A stretch of 64,000 nt of DNA from Cytobacillus kochii (GTDB lineage: Bacteria > Bacillota > Bacilli > Bacillales > Cytobacillaceae). The stretch covers positions 248,001-312,000 of the forward strand of contig NZ_JAIVAM010000004.1 in assembly GCF_020171845.1 (NCBI RefSeq), in the 5' to 3' direction. The position numbers and the translations under genes were made by a program. Under the pieces are notes generated by a model that had not been told where the DNA came from, made no database searches, and saw only the letters and a list, made by a program, of their open reading frames with translations. Positions 16,722 to 25,491 of this stretch are shown in pieces. Each line of letters starts with the position of its first letter. Within the stretch, counting starts at the first letter, position 1.

Positions 16722-17812
16722 TGTGTCACTCCTTTTTTTACAAGTTCCTCTACAGGTGTATATGCCATATCATAGCCAAAGTAGTTTGGCCCTACTGTTG
16801 CTATGCCTTTTTCTGTTCTCCATTTTGGATGACAAGGGATGCCAATTACAACACATCTAGATCCATAGCGTATGCCTTCTGTTGTTATAGGTAAACCTGT
16901 TTCTGAATCGAGTACAGCTATTAAATCCGGCGTCATACATAAAACCTTTTCATTCGTTTGAGCAATAAGATGTTCATTTTGAAAGCGGAGTTTTAAATTT
17001 TCACCTTTATTTTGTTCAAGCCCCTCAAAAGTAGCGACACCCTTTGCAAAACCTGATTCAGTTTTCCTATCTATATCAATGACTTTCCCTTTAAATAACT
17101 CAAAGCCATTGACTGTTTCTAAAATTTTCTCTATAGGATTCACATTATTTATTTTGGCTAATCTAATACTTTTACCAATTTCCTCTTCAAGCTTAAGAAT
17201 ATTTGTAATCCCACTTTTCTTAAGGTCTTTAGCTGTCATTGAATACATCGCACACATGACAGAACCACCCATTTGTATAGTTGCAGATCTAGCAATCCTC
17301 TCTGTCCATACATTATCAATTGTAGACAATAGCGCTGTATTTCCCTTTTCATCAGCTATTATTGCAGGAGTTGCTGATATCCCGTCTAAATAAAAGGTTA
17401 CCATTTGGAGTTCTGGAAATGCTCGTCCCATCCCATCAGCATCTATTACTGGAATTCCTAATCTTGCAGCTAATGCAAAAGGTAACATACTATTTACACC
17501 ACCCGCTTCAATAGGAAAAGTCCCGTATATCTTTTCACCTAAATATTCCTCTAATTGATTAAAAGCACGAATAGCTTCCTCACCACTTGGTGCTTTTTCT
17601 AACATAACAGTGGGTGCACCCATCATTGATGATGGGACAACTAATGCATCGTCAGGTACTTCCTCCGGGTCTAATAATATTACCTCTCCATATTCTTCAA
17701 TTGCTTGAAGCGCCATTAACTTACCAATGTACGGATCTCCACCTCCGCCCGTTCCAAGTAAAGCTGCACCAATTGCCATATCCTCAATTTCTTGTTTTCC
17801 TATTTTTCTCAT
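16718..17812 (-). CDS. DUF917 (S-methyl-thiohydantoin desulfurase-like) protein, copy 1
   Basis: The N-terminus KIGKQEIEDMAIGAALLGTGGGGDPYIG is the DUF917 signature. GGVNSMLPFALAARLGIPVIDADGMGRAFPELQM near residue 105 is the conserved core. The C-terminal part is the beta-rich second domain. Pfam renamed this family after S-methyl-thiohydantoin desulfurase, so a (thio)hydantoin-related reaction is plausible. The ATG at 17812 has AAAGGAG eight bases upstream; a GTG at 17821 overlaps that site and is rejected. About 364 residues is normal. It is paired with a HyuA-like protein, as is the second copy further upstream. Confidence 0.8.
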   Translation of the reverse strand: MRKIGKQEIEDMAIGAALLGTGGGGDPYIGKLMALQAIEEYGEVILLDPEEVPDDALVVPSSMMGAPTVMLEKAPSGEEAIRAFNQLEEYLGEKIYGTFPIEAGGVNSMLPFALAARLGIPVIDADGMGRAFPELQMVTFYLDGISATPAIIADEKGNTALLSTIDNVWTERIARSATIQMGGSVMCAMYSMTAKDLKKSGITNILKLEEEIGKSIRLAKINNVNPIEKILETVNGFELFKGKVIDIDRKTESGFAKGVATFEGLEQNKGENLKLRFQNEHLIAQTNEKVLCMTPDLIAVLDSETGLPITTEGIRYGSRCVVIGIPCHPKWRTEKGIATVGPNYFGYDMAYTPVEELVKKGVTQ

Positions 17813-17842
17813 TTGACGCACTCCTTTGAAGTTTCTAAATAT

Positions 17843-19153
17843 TTATGCTACATCTGCATGAATATCAGTTTTATATAATCTCTCCATTTTTTTGGCAACA
17901 TAATAAATGACCGCACTAATCACTAACGAGTTAATAGATGGTATACCTATTGTAATAAAATAACCAGCTAATCCTCCGCATCCCCAGGCTAAAATCGTAG
18001 GCCAGCCAAGTTTCTCGGTATTTGCAGGCAATTGGCCCTTCTGGCGACTTTCGTCTAGTATTTTCCTATGTGTCTTTAAAATGAAATAGTCAATAACCAT
18101 AATTCCCGCAACAGGTGGAACAAGTATCCCAAGTAAAACGAGAAAATCAGTGAAACGTTCTAATATCCCTAATACAGATAATAGCGTACCAATAATACCA
18201 ATTAGTAACGTAACCATTCCACGATTTAATTGAATTCGAAATAATGAGTCAAAAATATTAGTAAAACCGAGGGATGATGAGTACAAGTTTAAATTATTGA
18301 TTTTAACAGTGGAAAGGACCACAACCATAACCCCTAACCAGCCAACTGTTGTCATCATAATATTAGCCACATCATTTGTTCTTGCCGCTAAAGCCATTAA
18401 GACAGCAATCATATTAATCCCTAATTCTCCTACTAATAATCCGATGGTAGTCATCCAGAAAACATCTTTTCCACTCTTAGCAAACCTACTAAAATCCGGG
18501 GTAATCACCGCACCTATGATAAATCCACCCGCAACCATGGTCGCAGCAACGCCAATTGATAAAGGCTCACCTGCTGGCTGTGTTGCTAGTAAATCAGAAA
18601 AACTCTGTCCTTTTAGTGTTTGATAAATTCCTATACTGACAGCTATTAGAAATAAGGGTACAGTGATTGAAGCTGTAATACTTAAAAGTTTAAAACCGAA
18701 AATAACCAAAATGGTTACACCAATTCCTGTTAATGTTGCTGCTAAGGGTAAAGAAACCGCTCCATTGGTAGATTGTACAATTCCTTCAGCAAACACGGAA
18801 TTTTGTACACCAAACCAACCAATACAAGAAATAGCTATAACTGCCCCAATTATGCTCGAACCATGGCGCCCAAACCCTGTCCACCTAGCTAAAAGACTTG
18901 TAGATAACCCTTCTTTCGCGCCTGCATACCCTAAAAGGAAACCAACCACTTGAAGAATCACACTACCTAGAAACGTAGCCCAAAATGCCTGCCAGAAAGT
19001 CATCCCGTATCCTAAAGATGCTCCTAAAATAAATTGTGAAATGGTTGCTAATGCCCCGACACGAATGATCGTAATACTCCACAGTGATCGCCTAGCCTCC
19101 TGAGGCACCCTTGTTAATGAATAATCGTCCCCAATAGTAGAATGATTTGCCAA
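17843..19153 (-). CDS. NCS1-family cytosine/hydantoin-type permease
   Basis: This is a 436-residue integral membrane protein with about 12 segments. The N-terminus DDYSLTRVPQEARRSLWSI and the following GALATISQFILGASLGYGM segment match CodB-type nucleobase:cation symporters. A conserved GFIIGAVITPDFSRFAK segment is in the middle. The C-terminal part includes a PPVAGIMVIDYFILK motif. It sits inside the DUF917/HyuA operon (31 bases before DUF917 copy 1), so it probably imports the operon's heterocyclic substrate. Confidence 0.85.
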   Translation of the reverse strand: MANHSTIGDDYSLTRVPQEARRSLWSITIIRVGALATISQFILGASLGYGMTFWQAFWATFLGSVILQVVGFLLGYAGAKEGLSTSLLARWTGFGRHGSSIIGAVIAISCIGWFGVQNSVFAEGIVQSTNGAVSLPLAATLTGIGVTILVIFGFKLLSITASITVPLFLIAVSIGIYQTLKGQSFSDLLATQPAGEPLSIGVAATMVAGGFIIGAVITPDFSRFAKSGKDVFWMTTIGLLVGELGINMIAVLMALAARTNDVANIMMTTVGWLGVMVVVLSTVKINNLNLYSSSLGFTNIFDSLFRIQLNRGMVTLLIGIIGTLLSVLGILERFTDFLVLLGILVPPVAGIMVIDYFILKTHRKILDESRQKGQLPANTEKLGWPTILAWGCGGLAGYFITIGIPSINSLVISAVIYYVAKKMERLYKTDIHADVA

Positions 19154-19169
19154 CGTCCTATCCCTCCAT

Positions 19170-19898
19170 TCAATTCGTATTCATCACTCTTTGTTTACTT
19201 GGCGGCTTCATATAAGTAATGCGACTTTGCTTCACTCCCATACTTATTGTAGCTTCTAATAATTTTGTCGCTGCAAAGCCAGGATCTACAACTGGAATGT
19301 CATAGCCTTTTTCAGTTAGCTTCATTTGGAGTTCGCTAGCTACCCCCATAAATCCAGTACAGCCCAAAATTAGTGCTTCTGCTTGGTCCTCTTTAATCGC
19401 TTTTAACATTTCATCTAAAAGAGCACTCTTTAACTTCTCTTTCTCATGTACTTCTAAAACGGGGATGTTTACATAACGAATAGAGGCAAGATTATGATAA
19501 ACACCTGTTACTTTACTAATGTTACTAATCATTGAAACGACATTGGGGAGAACAGTTACAACAGAGAAACGTTTTGCCAGTGTGCTTGTAAACAGCATAG
19601 AAGCCTCGCAAGGGCCTATCACTGGAATATCAACGACCTCTCTAGCTGGCTTCACTCCTGGATCTCCAAAACAATTACTAATCACACCGTCGTATCCGTC
19701 TGCTTCCGCTTGTTTTACTTTTTCGATAAAATCAGGTACACATAAGGCTTCATCGTACTCACTTTCTATAGAAGCAGGCCCGTAATCTAGGTTTGTTACA
19801 TCAATGGTTGTTTGAGGATAGGAAAATCCAGTAAATTCTTTTTTCATTTCATCCATAAATGTGTCTGAGATAATAGGTGCAATCACTTTAATTTTCAT
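19170..19898 (-). CDS. Asp/Glu/hydantoin racemase family protein
   Basis: This is a cofactor-independent racemase-superfamily protein of about 242 residues. MKIKVIAPIISDTF starts the first strand. The first catalytic cysteine is in DGVISNCFGDPGV near residue 80, and the second in AEALILGCTGFMG near 183, the expected two-Cys arrangement. The preferred start is ATG 19898 after an AGAGGG site; an in-frame codon at 19940 lies within the previous gene. In hydantoin pathways this family interconverts D- and L-substituted hydantoins. Here it lies between HyuA copy 2 and the permease, matching such a role. Confidence 0.82.
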   Translation of the reverse strand: MKIKVIAPIISDTFMDEMKKEFTGFSYPQTTIDVTNLDYGPASIESEYDEALCVPDFIEKVKQAEADGYDGVISNCFGDPGVKPAREVVDIPVIGPCEASMLFTSTLAKRFSVVTVLPNVVSMISNISKVTGVYHNLASIRYVNIPVLEVHEKEKLKSALLDEMLKAIKEDQAEALILGCTGFMGVASELQMKLTEKGYDIPVVDPGFAATKLLEATISMGVKQSRITYMKPPSKQRVMNTN

Positions 19899-19926
19899 AT
19901 TTCGCCCTCTCTTTTTTAAAATAAGA

Positions 19927-21480
19927 TTATAAATCACCAAATGCCATTATTTTTAAACGAAACATTTCACCTTTTAAATAATCGAATGGAAATTCCTCCA
20001 CTCTATTAATTTTGATCGTTTCAGGTTTTGCTCCTTTATGAATTAACTCTGTAATTACCCTCTCTTTCTCTCTTTCTACAATTTCCTCTTTTGTACGATC
20101 ATTTAGCCAAAAAACTTTGTCTAGACTTGAGCTTAGGGGAGCATAACAAGCTCCTACGGCATTACATATTTGATAACCTACAGGCTGGATAGCTTTATCA
20201 AATTTAGTGAAAATATTATTTAGAAGTAAAGGACTTCCACCTCCAACTAGAACGAGTGGGACGTATTGATCTTTAGGTTGTAATTGTCTAATTTTTTCTC
20301 TTATCCTGCTTGATACCGTATTTACTACTTTTAAACAATCTTCTGTTGAAATACCTTCTAGATTTTCATATTTAATGTGTTTATCCTTGAATGAATGAGG
20401 AAAAATTTTTAAAAACGAGTCGGATATTGTCCATTGTTCTCCTCCCCATGCAAGCCCATCTTTTGTTATATCACTTGCAATTGTATCTTCAATTAATAAA
20501 TCACCATTATGAGTATTGACTAAATTGCCTCCACCTGTTGAAAGTGAGTGTACTTTTGGCAGCCTAACATTCACTGGAATATCCAATACTTTTACTGGTC
20601 CTTCTTCTGTTTGTGGATGACCATGACTTACCATACCAATATCAATTGTGCTGCCTCCAACATCAATCCCTATGAAGTTCTTTAAACCAGTAAGTTTGGA
20701 AGCGCCACGTAAACTATTAGTTATGCCAGAACCGATTGTGAAAATAGGTAACTTAATCGCTTCTTCTACTTTCATCAATGATCCATCATTTTGCGTTATC
20801 CAATAAGGGCAATGCAGACCTAAGTTTTTAAAGATATCATTAATGGAGCTTAACGCATCCTTCATCACAAATGACAACATTGAGTTAAGCAAAGAGGCAT
20901 TCTCACGATCCAAAAAGCCTATACTTCCTATTTCATTAGATACAGTGACAGAAAGAGAAGGCATATGAGAGGCGATCACTTTTTTTAAGTTGTTTTCTTC
21001 ATCCTCATAAAAGGAAGAAAAGGCACCTACAATACAAACTGACTCTACTTTTGCTTTTTCTAATTCCTTCATTATCTTAAATACACTTTCATGATCGATT
21101 TCATCATAATGAGGTATTTGCCTTGTAAAATCATATTTTGTTTCTAAATGAAACTCTTTTATAATGTATTTACTTAAATGACTTGGCCAGAATAAACCAG
21201 GTTTGATTTTTGATGGTTTCTTGGTTAAACGAATCAAAGCTGTCTTGGCTAAATTTTTTGGATAATACAATTCATTTAGTACATGTGTAGTGCCTAAGAA
21301 GACCCCTTTCATTGATTCTGGCTTTACATTGGCCTCATTTAATACTATTTTTGCGGTTTCATAGATGGTTTCTCCCAAGTTACTTGTCGTCAATTGCTTT
21401 GACCAGGCCTTTATATTGCCTGAGTCATCAATGATAACTGCATCAGTATTTGTTCCACCTACATCAATTCCTAACCTCAT
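19927..21480 (-). CDS. HyuA-like hydantoinase/oxoprolinase family protein, copy 2
   Basis: This is a second ASKHA-fold HyuA-like protein of 517 residues. MRLGIDVGGTNTDAVIID opens the protein. IGIDVGGSTIDIGMVSHGHP is near residue 270, then STGGGN near 310, and VPLVLVGGGSPLLLNN near 410. It overlaps the stop of DUF917 copy 2 by ATGA. It is clearly homologous to copy 1 (15138-16721) but well diverged, so this is an old duplication or a combination of two substrate specificities, not a recent repeat. Confidence 0.8.
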   Translation of the reverse strand: MRLGIDVGGTNTDAVIIDDSGNIKAWSKQLTTSNLGETIYETAKIVLNEANVKPESMKGVFLGTTHVLNELYYPKNLAKTALIRLTKKPSKIKPGLFWPSHLSKYIIKEFHLETKYDFTRQIPHYDEIDHESVFKIMKELEKAKVESVCIVGAFSSFYEDEENNLKKVIASHMPSLSVTVSNEIGSIGFLDRENASLLNSMLSFVMKDALSSINDIFKNLGLHCPYWITQNDGSLMKVEEAIKLPIFTIGSGITNSLRGASKLTGLKNFIGIDVGGSTIDIGMVSHGHPQTEEGPVKVLDIPVNVRLPKVHSLSTGGGNLVNTHNGDLLIEDTIASDITKDGLAWGGEQWTISDSFLKIFPHSFKDKHIKYENLEGISTEDCLKVVNTVSSRIREKIRQLQPKDQYVPLVLVGGGSPLLLNNIFTKFDKAIQPVGYQICNAVGACYAPLSSSLDKVFWLNDRTKEEIVEREKERVITELIHKGAKPETIKINRVEEFPFDYLKGEMFRLKIMAFGDL

Positions 21481-22559
21481 TGGTCTTCCTCTTTCTTTAA
21501 CAGTTGATAAGATTCTTTCATGTGTATGAGTGTTAACATATCTGTAGTATGCAATATGTTAGGAGCAGGTATAACTAAAACGATGACTGATTGAGCCCTT
21601 TGAATGTCTACAACACTGATTGGTTCAAGTGAATCTATATGGAGAAACACAATTAAATCTGGCACACGATAAATGCTTTCGCCATTATGAATGGTAAAAA
21701 ATTCATTCATAAATTGGATTTCAATTTTCTGGTTATGTTGTTTTGTATAGCTTTCAATAAATAGTTTTCCAACAATCACTTCATTTTCAAACCAACGAGA
21801 GACCTCTGTTACATACCCTTTAATAACGAGAGATAATTCTCCGTAGATCGAATTTTCAAATGCGTTCTTTATTTGCTTTAATCGGATGATTCCGTCGCCA
21901 TAAGACGTAATAATTTTCCCTAAACGATAGGCTAAATAAAGTGTCCCTGACAACATCGAAGTTTTGATCTCATCTCCACTTGCACCATAGCCGACTACGT
22001 GACTATGCCCTCCATTATTATTAGCAAATGATTTAGCTTCATGTACTGCCTGATCGGAAGTGTATGAAGAAGGAACGAACTTCATATTATCTTGCGTTAC
22101 TAGTGAAAGAGGGGCAAGTGGAATACCATTTAAATGCAGAGTAGTCATATAAAGCTCTGGAAATGCTCTTCCCATTCCATCTCCATCAATCACAGGAAGG
22201 CGCCGCTTTAGAGCAAGTAAAAGGGGAGCCAAAGCATTCACACCACCTATTTCGATAGAAATGAGGGCATCTACATTTTTGTTATATTTCTTTTCATATA
22301 AACTAAGTGCTGTTTCCATTTCTTCGCCTGTCGGTAAATCTTCATTAAAGAGGACTGTGGAACCCATAATTCCAATAGCAGTTACCCACCAATCATCCCT
22401 CACTTCATGAATGGGTATCACCTCTATCACATCATCGTCTTTCATCACCGACAATATTAAAGCTTCCATTGATCTTGTATTACCACCACCTCCACAAGAT
22501 AATATCCTTGCCCCAAGGGAAATGAAGCGAATGTCTTCTTTAGTTATTTTCCAAGGCAT
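21477..22559 (-). CDS. DUF917 (S-methyl-thiohydantoin desulfurase-like) protein, copy 2
   Basis: This is the first gene of the operon. The N-terminus has the family glycine cluster as GARILSCGGGGNTRS, with a Cys where copy 1 has Thr. The core is IEIGGVNALAPLLLALKRRLPVIDGDGMGRAFPELYM. The middle, SGDEIKTSMLSGTLYLAY, and the C-terminal beta domain are recognisable. The ATG at 22559 follows AAAGGAGAG and about 16 bases of leader from a sigma-54-type promoter. About 360 residues. Confidence 0.78.
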   Translation of the reverse strand: MPWKITKEDIRFISLGARILSCGGGGNTRSMEALILSVMKDDDVIEVIPIHEVRDDWWVTAIGIMGSTVLFNEDLPTGEEMETALSLYEKKYNKNVDALISIEIGGVNALAPLLLALKRRLPVIDGDGMGRAFPELYMTTLHLNGIPLAPLSLVTQDNMKFVPSSYTSDQAVHEAKSFANNNGGHSHVVGYGASGDEIKTSMLSGTLYLAYRLGKIITSYGDGIIRLKQIKNAFENSIYGELSLVIKGYVTEVSRWFENEVIVGKLFIESYTKQHNQKIEIQFMNEFFTIHNGESIYRVPDLIVFLHIDSLEPISVVDIQRAQSVIVLVIPAPNILHTTDMLTLIHMKESYQLLKKEEDQ

Positions 22560-22584
22560 TTCTTTCTCTCCTTTCTTTACTAGT

Positions 22585-22601
22585 TGCAAGTTCTATACCA
22601 A
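22585..22601 (-). promoter_or_regulatory. sigma-54 (-24/-12) promoter of the DUF917/HyuA operon
   Basis: Read on the - strand: TTGG, TAT, five bases, TTGCA. This keeps the invariant GG and GC with the correct spacing of the TTGGCAC-N5-TTGCA consensus. It lies just upstream of the first operon gene and just downstream of a gene for a sigma-54 activator, which strongly supports it. Confidence 0.75.
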
Positions 22602-22672
22602 TATTCAAAAAAATAAAATAATAACTTAAAAAACCACGAATCTCGCAATTTTATGTATCTAGGTTAAACGTG

Positions 22673-22699
22673 AAAATCCTCTCAAGTGAGAGGATTTTT
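22673..22699. terminator. terminator of the activator gene
   Basis: The palindrome AAAATCCTCTCA-AG-TGAGAGGATTTTT has T runs on both strands. It lies between the activator stop and the sigma-54 promoter. Confidence 0.75.
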
Positions 22700-22710
22700 A
22701 AATATAAACA

Positions 22711-22786
22711 TGAGAATGATAATTGAGAAAAACAGGTTAAATACATTGATTTCTCATTTTTTCTCAACTTTTCTCTTTGATTCTCA
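22711..22786. promoter_or_regulatory. candidate upstream activating sequences (TGAGAA/TTCTCA repeats)
   Basis: TGAGAA occurs at 22711 and 22724, and its complement TTCTCA at 22751, 22761 and 22781. Five copies in 76 bases, about 110-200 bases upstream of the -24/-12 promoter, is the usual position for enhancer sites of sigma-54 activators. Confidence 0.55.
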
Positions 22787-22788
22787 AA

Positions 22789-24573
22789 TTACTTAATTCT
22801 TAATTTATTCAGTTTGCGGTATAAGGTTGGTAAACTTATATTCAAGGATTTTGCTACTCTTTTTTTACCTAAGGTATCCCTTCCAAATTCATCTAATAGT
22901 CGGAGGATTTCCTCTTTGTTTTCATTGGATTGTGTTCTATATATACGCTTATGATTTGGTTGTAATTGTATTTGAGATTGTATTTCATCTTTAAGATACG
23001 TTGGCAAACTTTTTTGAGTCACTAATTCACCGATTTCTAATTGAACAAAGTGGTGCACGACATTTTGTAACTCTCTAATATTTCCACTCCAATTGTTATT
23101 CAATAAAATCTCCAATACTTCTTTAGAAATTCTTTTCGGTTTTTTTCCAGCTTGTTTTGATAAGTTTTTCATAAAATATTCAATCAATATAGGGATATCC
23201 TCCCTTCTATCTCTTAAAGGTGGGATGACAATCGGTATAACATTTAAACGGTAATATAAATCTTTTCTGAACTTCCCTACTTGAACCAATTGCTCCAAGT
23301 TTTGATGAGTAGCAGTAATGATCCTTACATCTACTGGGGTTGATTGATTATCACCTACTTTTTCTATTCTTCTTTCTTGAACAACCCTTAATAACTTCGC
23401 TTGAAGAGAAGGAGACAAATCACCAATCTCATCTAAAAAAAGCGTACCGCCATTTGCGAGCTCAAAGCGCCCAACCCTTGTAGTATGTGAACCAGTAAAT
23501 GCACCTTTTACATGACCAAATAATTCACTTTCTAATAGTGATTCTGGTATGGCTGCACAATTTAGCGCAATAAATGGCCTCTTACTTCGATTGCTTCCAT
23601 GGTGAATAGCTTGGGCAAATATTTCCTTTCCCGTACCACTTTCACCTCTTAATAGAATAGATGAATCACTATTAGCTACTCTTTGTGCTTTTTCAATCGT
23701 TTTTTGAATACTATGGCTAGTCCCTTTAATTTGTTGAAAAGTATAGAGCGTTTGTTTAGCAATCGGTTTTTTCACAGTTCCTTTATCCATTAATATTTGT
23801 ATTAAATAGGATATTGTTACATCATTTGATTTGATCGTTCTTAAAGAAACCGTAGCTTTTCTTTTATTCACCAATAATTCAACCTCTTCAATGACTTTAT
23901 CTTTTTTGAGTCTTTCCCAATCTTTACTGTACATTAAAGTCGAAATATTTAAGCCTACTACATTTAATCTTTCCTCATTAATAGAGGAGAATGTTTGACT
24001 GGTCGTTTCAATGACGTCTTCTTTGTTAATAAGGACAAATACATCGCTTGTAGTTTGTAAAAAGATTTGCAGTTCATCTAATGTTTCATGATAAAGACGT
24101 TCTAGTTCTAGACTTTGTAATTTTATTTCGATTGTCGATTTACATAAGTCCAATTGAGAGTCAATGAGTTCTAATGTTTCATATCGCTGTTCATTTTTCA
24201 TGCCACTTTGCATAACAAGATATGCCACTATTTGATTCGCTATCCTAATGGGGGTCATACTTATTTCTTCATCAGGGTATTTAGTTAATGTACATAAGTC
24301 AGTACAAATGCTACACGATTCTTTAAATAATTGTCCAATTGAGTTCCTATTTTTCCGGAGTTTTTCTTCAATAAGGACACCAAAGGTTGAATTCTGCCTA
24401 TCACAATTCTCAAAATAGATATGTATCTTACAAGAATAGTGGCGAAAGAACCTTATAGCAATTGTCGTTATTTCACTTTTATATAATTCAGATAACAACA
24501 GGATCACCACTTTTACTGAGATTAAAGTTATTATAACAAATAATCGAGATGTCCCATTGGTATATTGACGCAT
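22789..24573 (-). CDS. sigma-54-dependent transcriptional activator
   Basis: This is a bacterial enhancer-binding protein. The AAA+ domain (about residues 280-510) has Walker A GESGTGKE, the sigma-54 contact loop GAFTGS, Walker B GGTLFLDEIGDL, and the arginine-finger region FRKDLYYRLNVIPI. The C-terminus (FGRDTLGKKRVAKSLNISLPTLYRKL) is a Fis-type helix-turn-helix. A PAS-like segment near residues 165-270 precedes the AAA+ domain. The N-terminus is a sensor with a cysteine cluster (CSICTDLC, near residue 87), which might bind metal or sense redox. The first 35 residues are hydrophobic and have no clear ribosome site, so the real start may be later. It probably activates the adjacent operon. 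Confidence 0.88.
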   Translation of the reverse strand: MRQYTNGTSRLFVIITLISVKVVILLLSELYKSEITTIAIRFFRHYSCKIHIYFENCDRQNSTFGVLIEEKLRKNRNSIGQLFKESCSICTDLCTLTKYPDEEISMTPIRIANQIVAYLVMQSGMKNEQRYETLELIDSQLDLCKSTIEIKLQSLELERLYHETLDELQIFLQTTSDVFVLINKEDVIETTSQTFSSINEERLNVVGLNISTLMYSKDWERLKKDKVIEEVELLVNKRKATVSLRTIKSNDVTISYLIQILMDKGTVKKPIAKQTLYTFQQIKGTSHSIQKTIEKAQRVANSDSSILLRGESGTGKEIFAQAIHHGSNRSKRPFIALNCAAIPESLLESELFGHVKGAFTGSHTTRVGRFELANGGTLFLDEIGDLSPSLQAKLLRVVQERRIEKVGDNQSTPVDVRIITATHQNLEQLVQVGKFRKDLYYRLNVIPIVIPPLRDRREDIPILIEYFMKNLSKQAGKKPKRISKEVLEILLNNNWSGNIRELQNVVHHFVQLEIGELVTQKSLPTYLKDEIQSQIQLQPNHKRIYRTQSNENKEEILRLLDEFGRDTLGKKRVAKSLNISLPTLYRKLNKLRIK

Positions 24574-24647
24574 TTAGATTAATTTCACTTTAAATGAACC
24601 TTATGAAAAATAAACCTGAGTTTAAATAAATCCTTTTATAAGGTGAA

Positions 24648-24811
24648 TTAAGGTCGCGCATCCCAAGGCTTAAGTGAGCCAATGATTGTGAAATCTCTCG
24701 CTGATTGCATACTGTCAATTGTACCAGCTGATATTTCTTCGTGTGTGAGCCCCACCTGGAAGATGTTCCGTTATATTTGAAGCCTAGTTGAATGATTTTA
24801 AGCTTACATTG
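24648..24811. repeat. 164-bp duplicated segment, copy A
   Basis: Nearly identical to 36045-36206, with a few substitutions and a 2-base insertion (GAGCCCCACC versus GAGCCACC). It corresponds to the 3' end of the short-chain dehydrogenase-like gene at 36060-36584 plus about 12-15 downstream bases. Its stop codon is changed and its reading frame is shifted, so this copy is non-functional. It abuts a Tn3 transposase fragment exactly at 24811/24812. Confidence 0.85.
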
Positions 24812-25160
24812 ATTAAAATGGTATTCTCCTAGTATATTGATATGTTCCCAACCTAAAGGCAATATATGGTGCAATAAGTCTTCATTAAAATTACCTGTCC
24901 GTTTTTGATATTCTACTGCTCTTGTTAGATGTAGAGTATTCCAGATACTGATGGCATTGATAATTATGTTTAAAACACTTGTCCTTTGCAGTTGATCCTG
25001 TATGGTTGGTTCTCTAGGCTCTCCTTGTTCTCCGAAGAAAATGGTTCTTGCCATTCCATTCATGGCTTTTCCTTTATTCAATCCATTTTGTATTTTTCTT
25101 CTTAAAGATTCATCCGAAATGTAATTCAGAATAAAGATTGTTTTTGTTTTCTTCTTGTGC
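24812..25160 (-). pseudogene. Tn3-family transposase C-terminal fragment
   Basis: Reads KTIFILNYISDESLRRKIQ, LNKGKAMNGMARTIFFGEQG, LNIIINAISIWNTLHLTRAV and LPLGWEHINILGEYHF. These are the conserved C-terminal motifs of Tn3-type transposases (DDE region end). About 115 codons of a roughly 1000-codon gene remain. It is bounded on one side by the duplicated segment and on the other by an MmyB-type regulator fragment in the opposite orientation. Confidence 0.85.
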
Positions 25161-25177
25161 CCTGGAAGAAAGGTAAT

Positions 25178-25491
25178 TGCTGCAACTTCTTTTCTTAGAA
25201 CCCAGTGTTCGGGATCGGATTCAAAACTGGAGCAAACTATCAACTTACTCAGTAGCAGTTTATGAGCGCTACCCAGATGACCCAACTCTTAATCAAATCC
25301 TTATTAATCTAAAACAGCAAAGAAAGCTGTTTCAAAACTTATGGGACCAGCACAATATACAACAGAAGAAAGTTAGTTTCATTTCGATAAATGACGTACA
25401 AAATCAAACAAATAATTTCCGCATTCATTCTGCTTCCCATGTAGATGGAAACGAAGATCTTCATTGGTGTATGTATGTTCCTGTCTCTTAA
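25178..25491 (+). pseudogene. fragment of an XRE/MmyB-type regulator (ligand-binding domain)
   Basis: LLFLEPSVRDRIQNWSKLS, YERYPDDPTLNQILINL, FQNLWDQHNIQ and HSASHVDGNEDLHWCMYVPV match the C-terminal MmyB-like domain of XRE regulators. The N-terminal helix-turn-helix part is absent and the domain itself is shortened. No ribosome site precedes it. Confidence 0.7.

Noticed and set aside
21262..21290. Second Ter-like sequence (ATGTACTAAAT on the - strand)
   Set aside because: The 11-base core matches, but the flanking CTAA and TTC blocks do not, and it is inside a coding region; probably chance.
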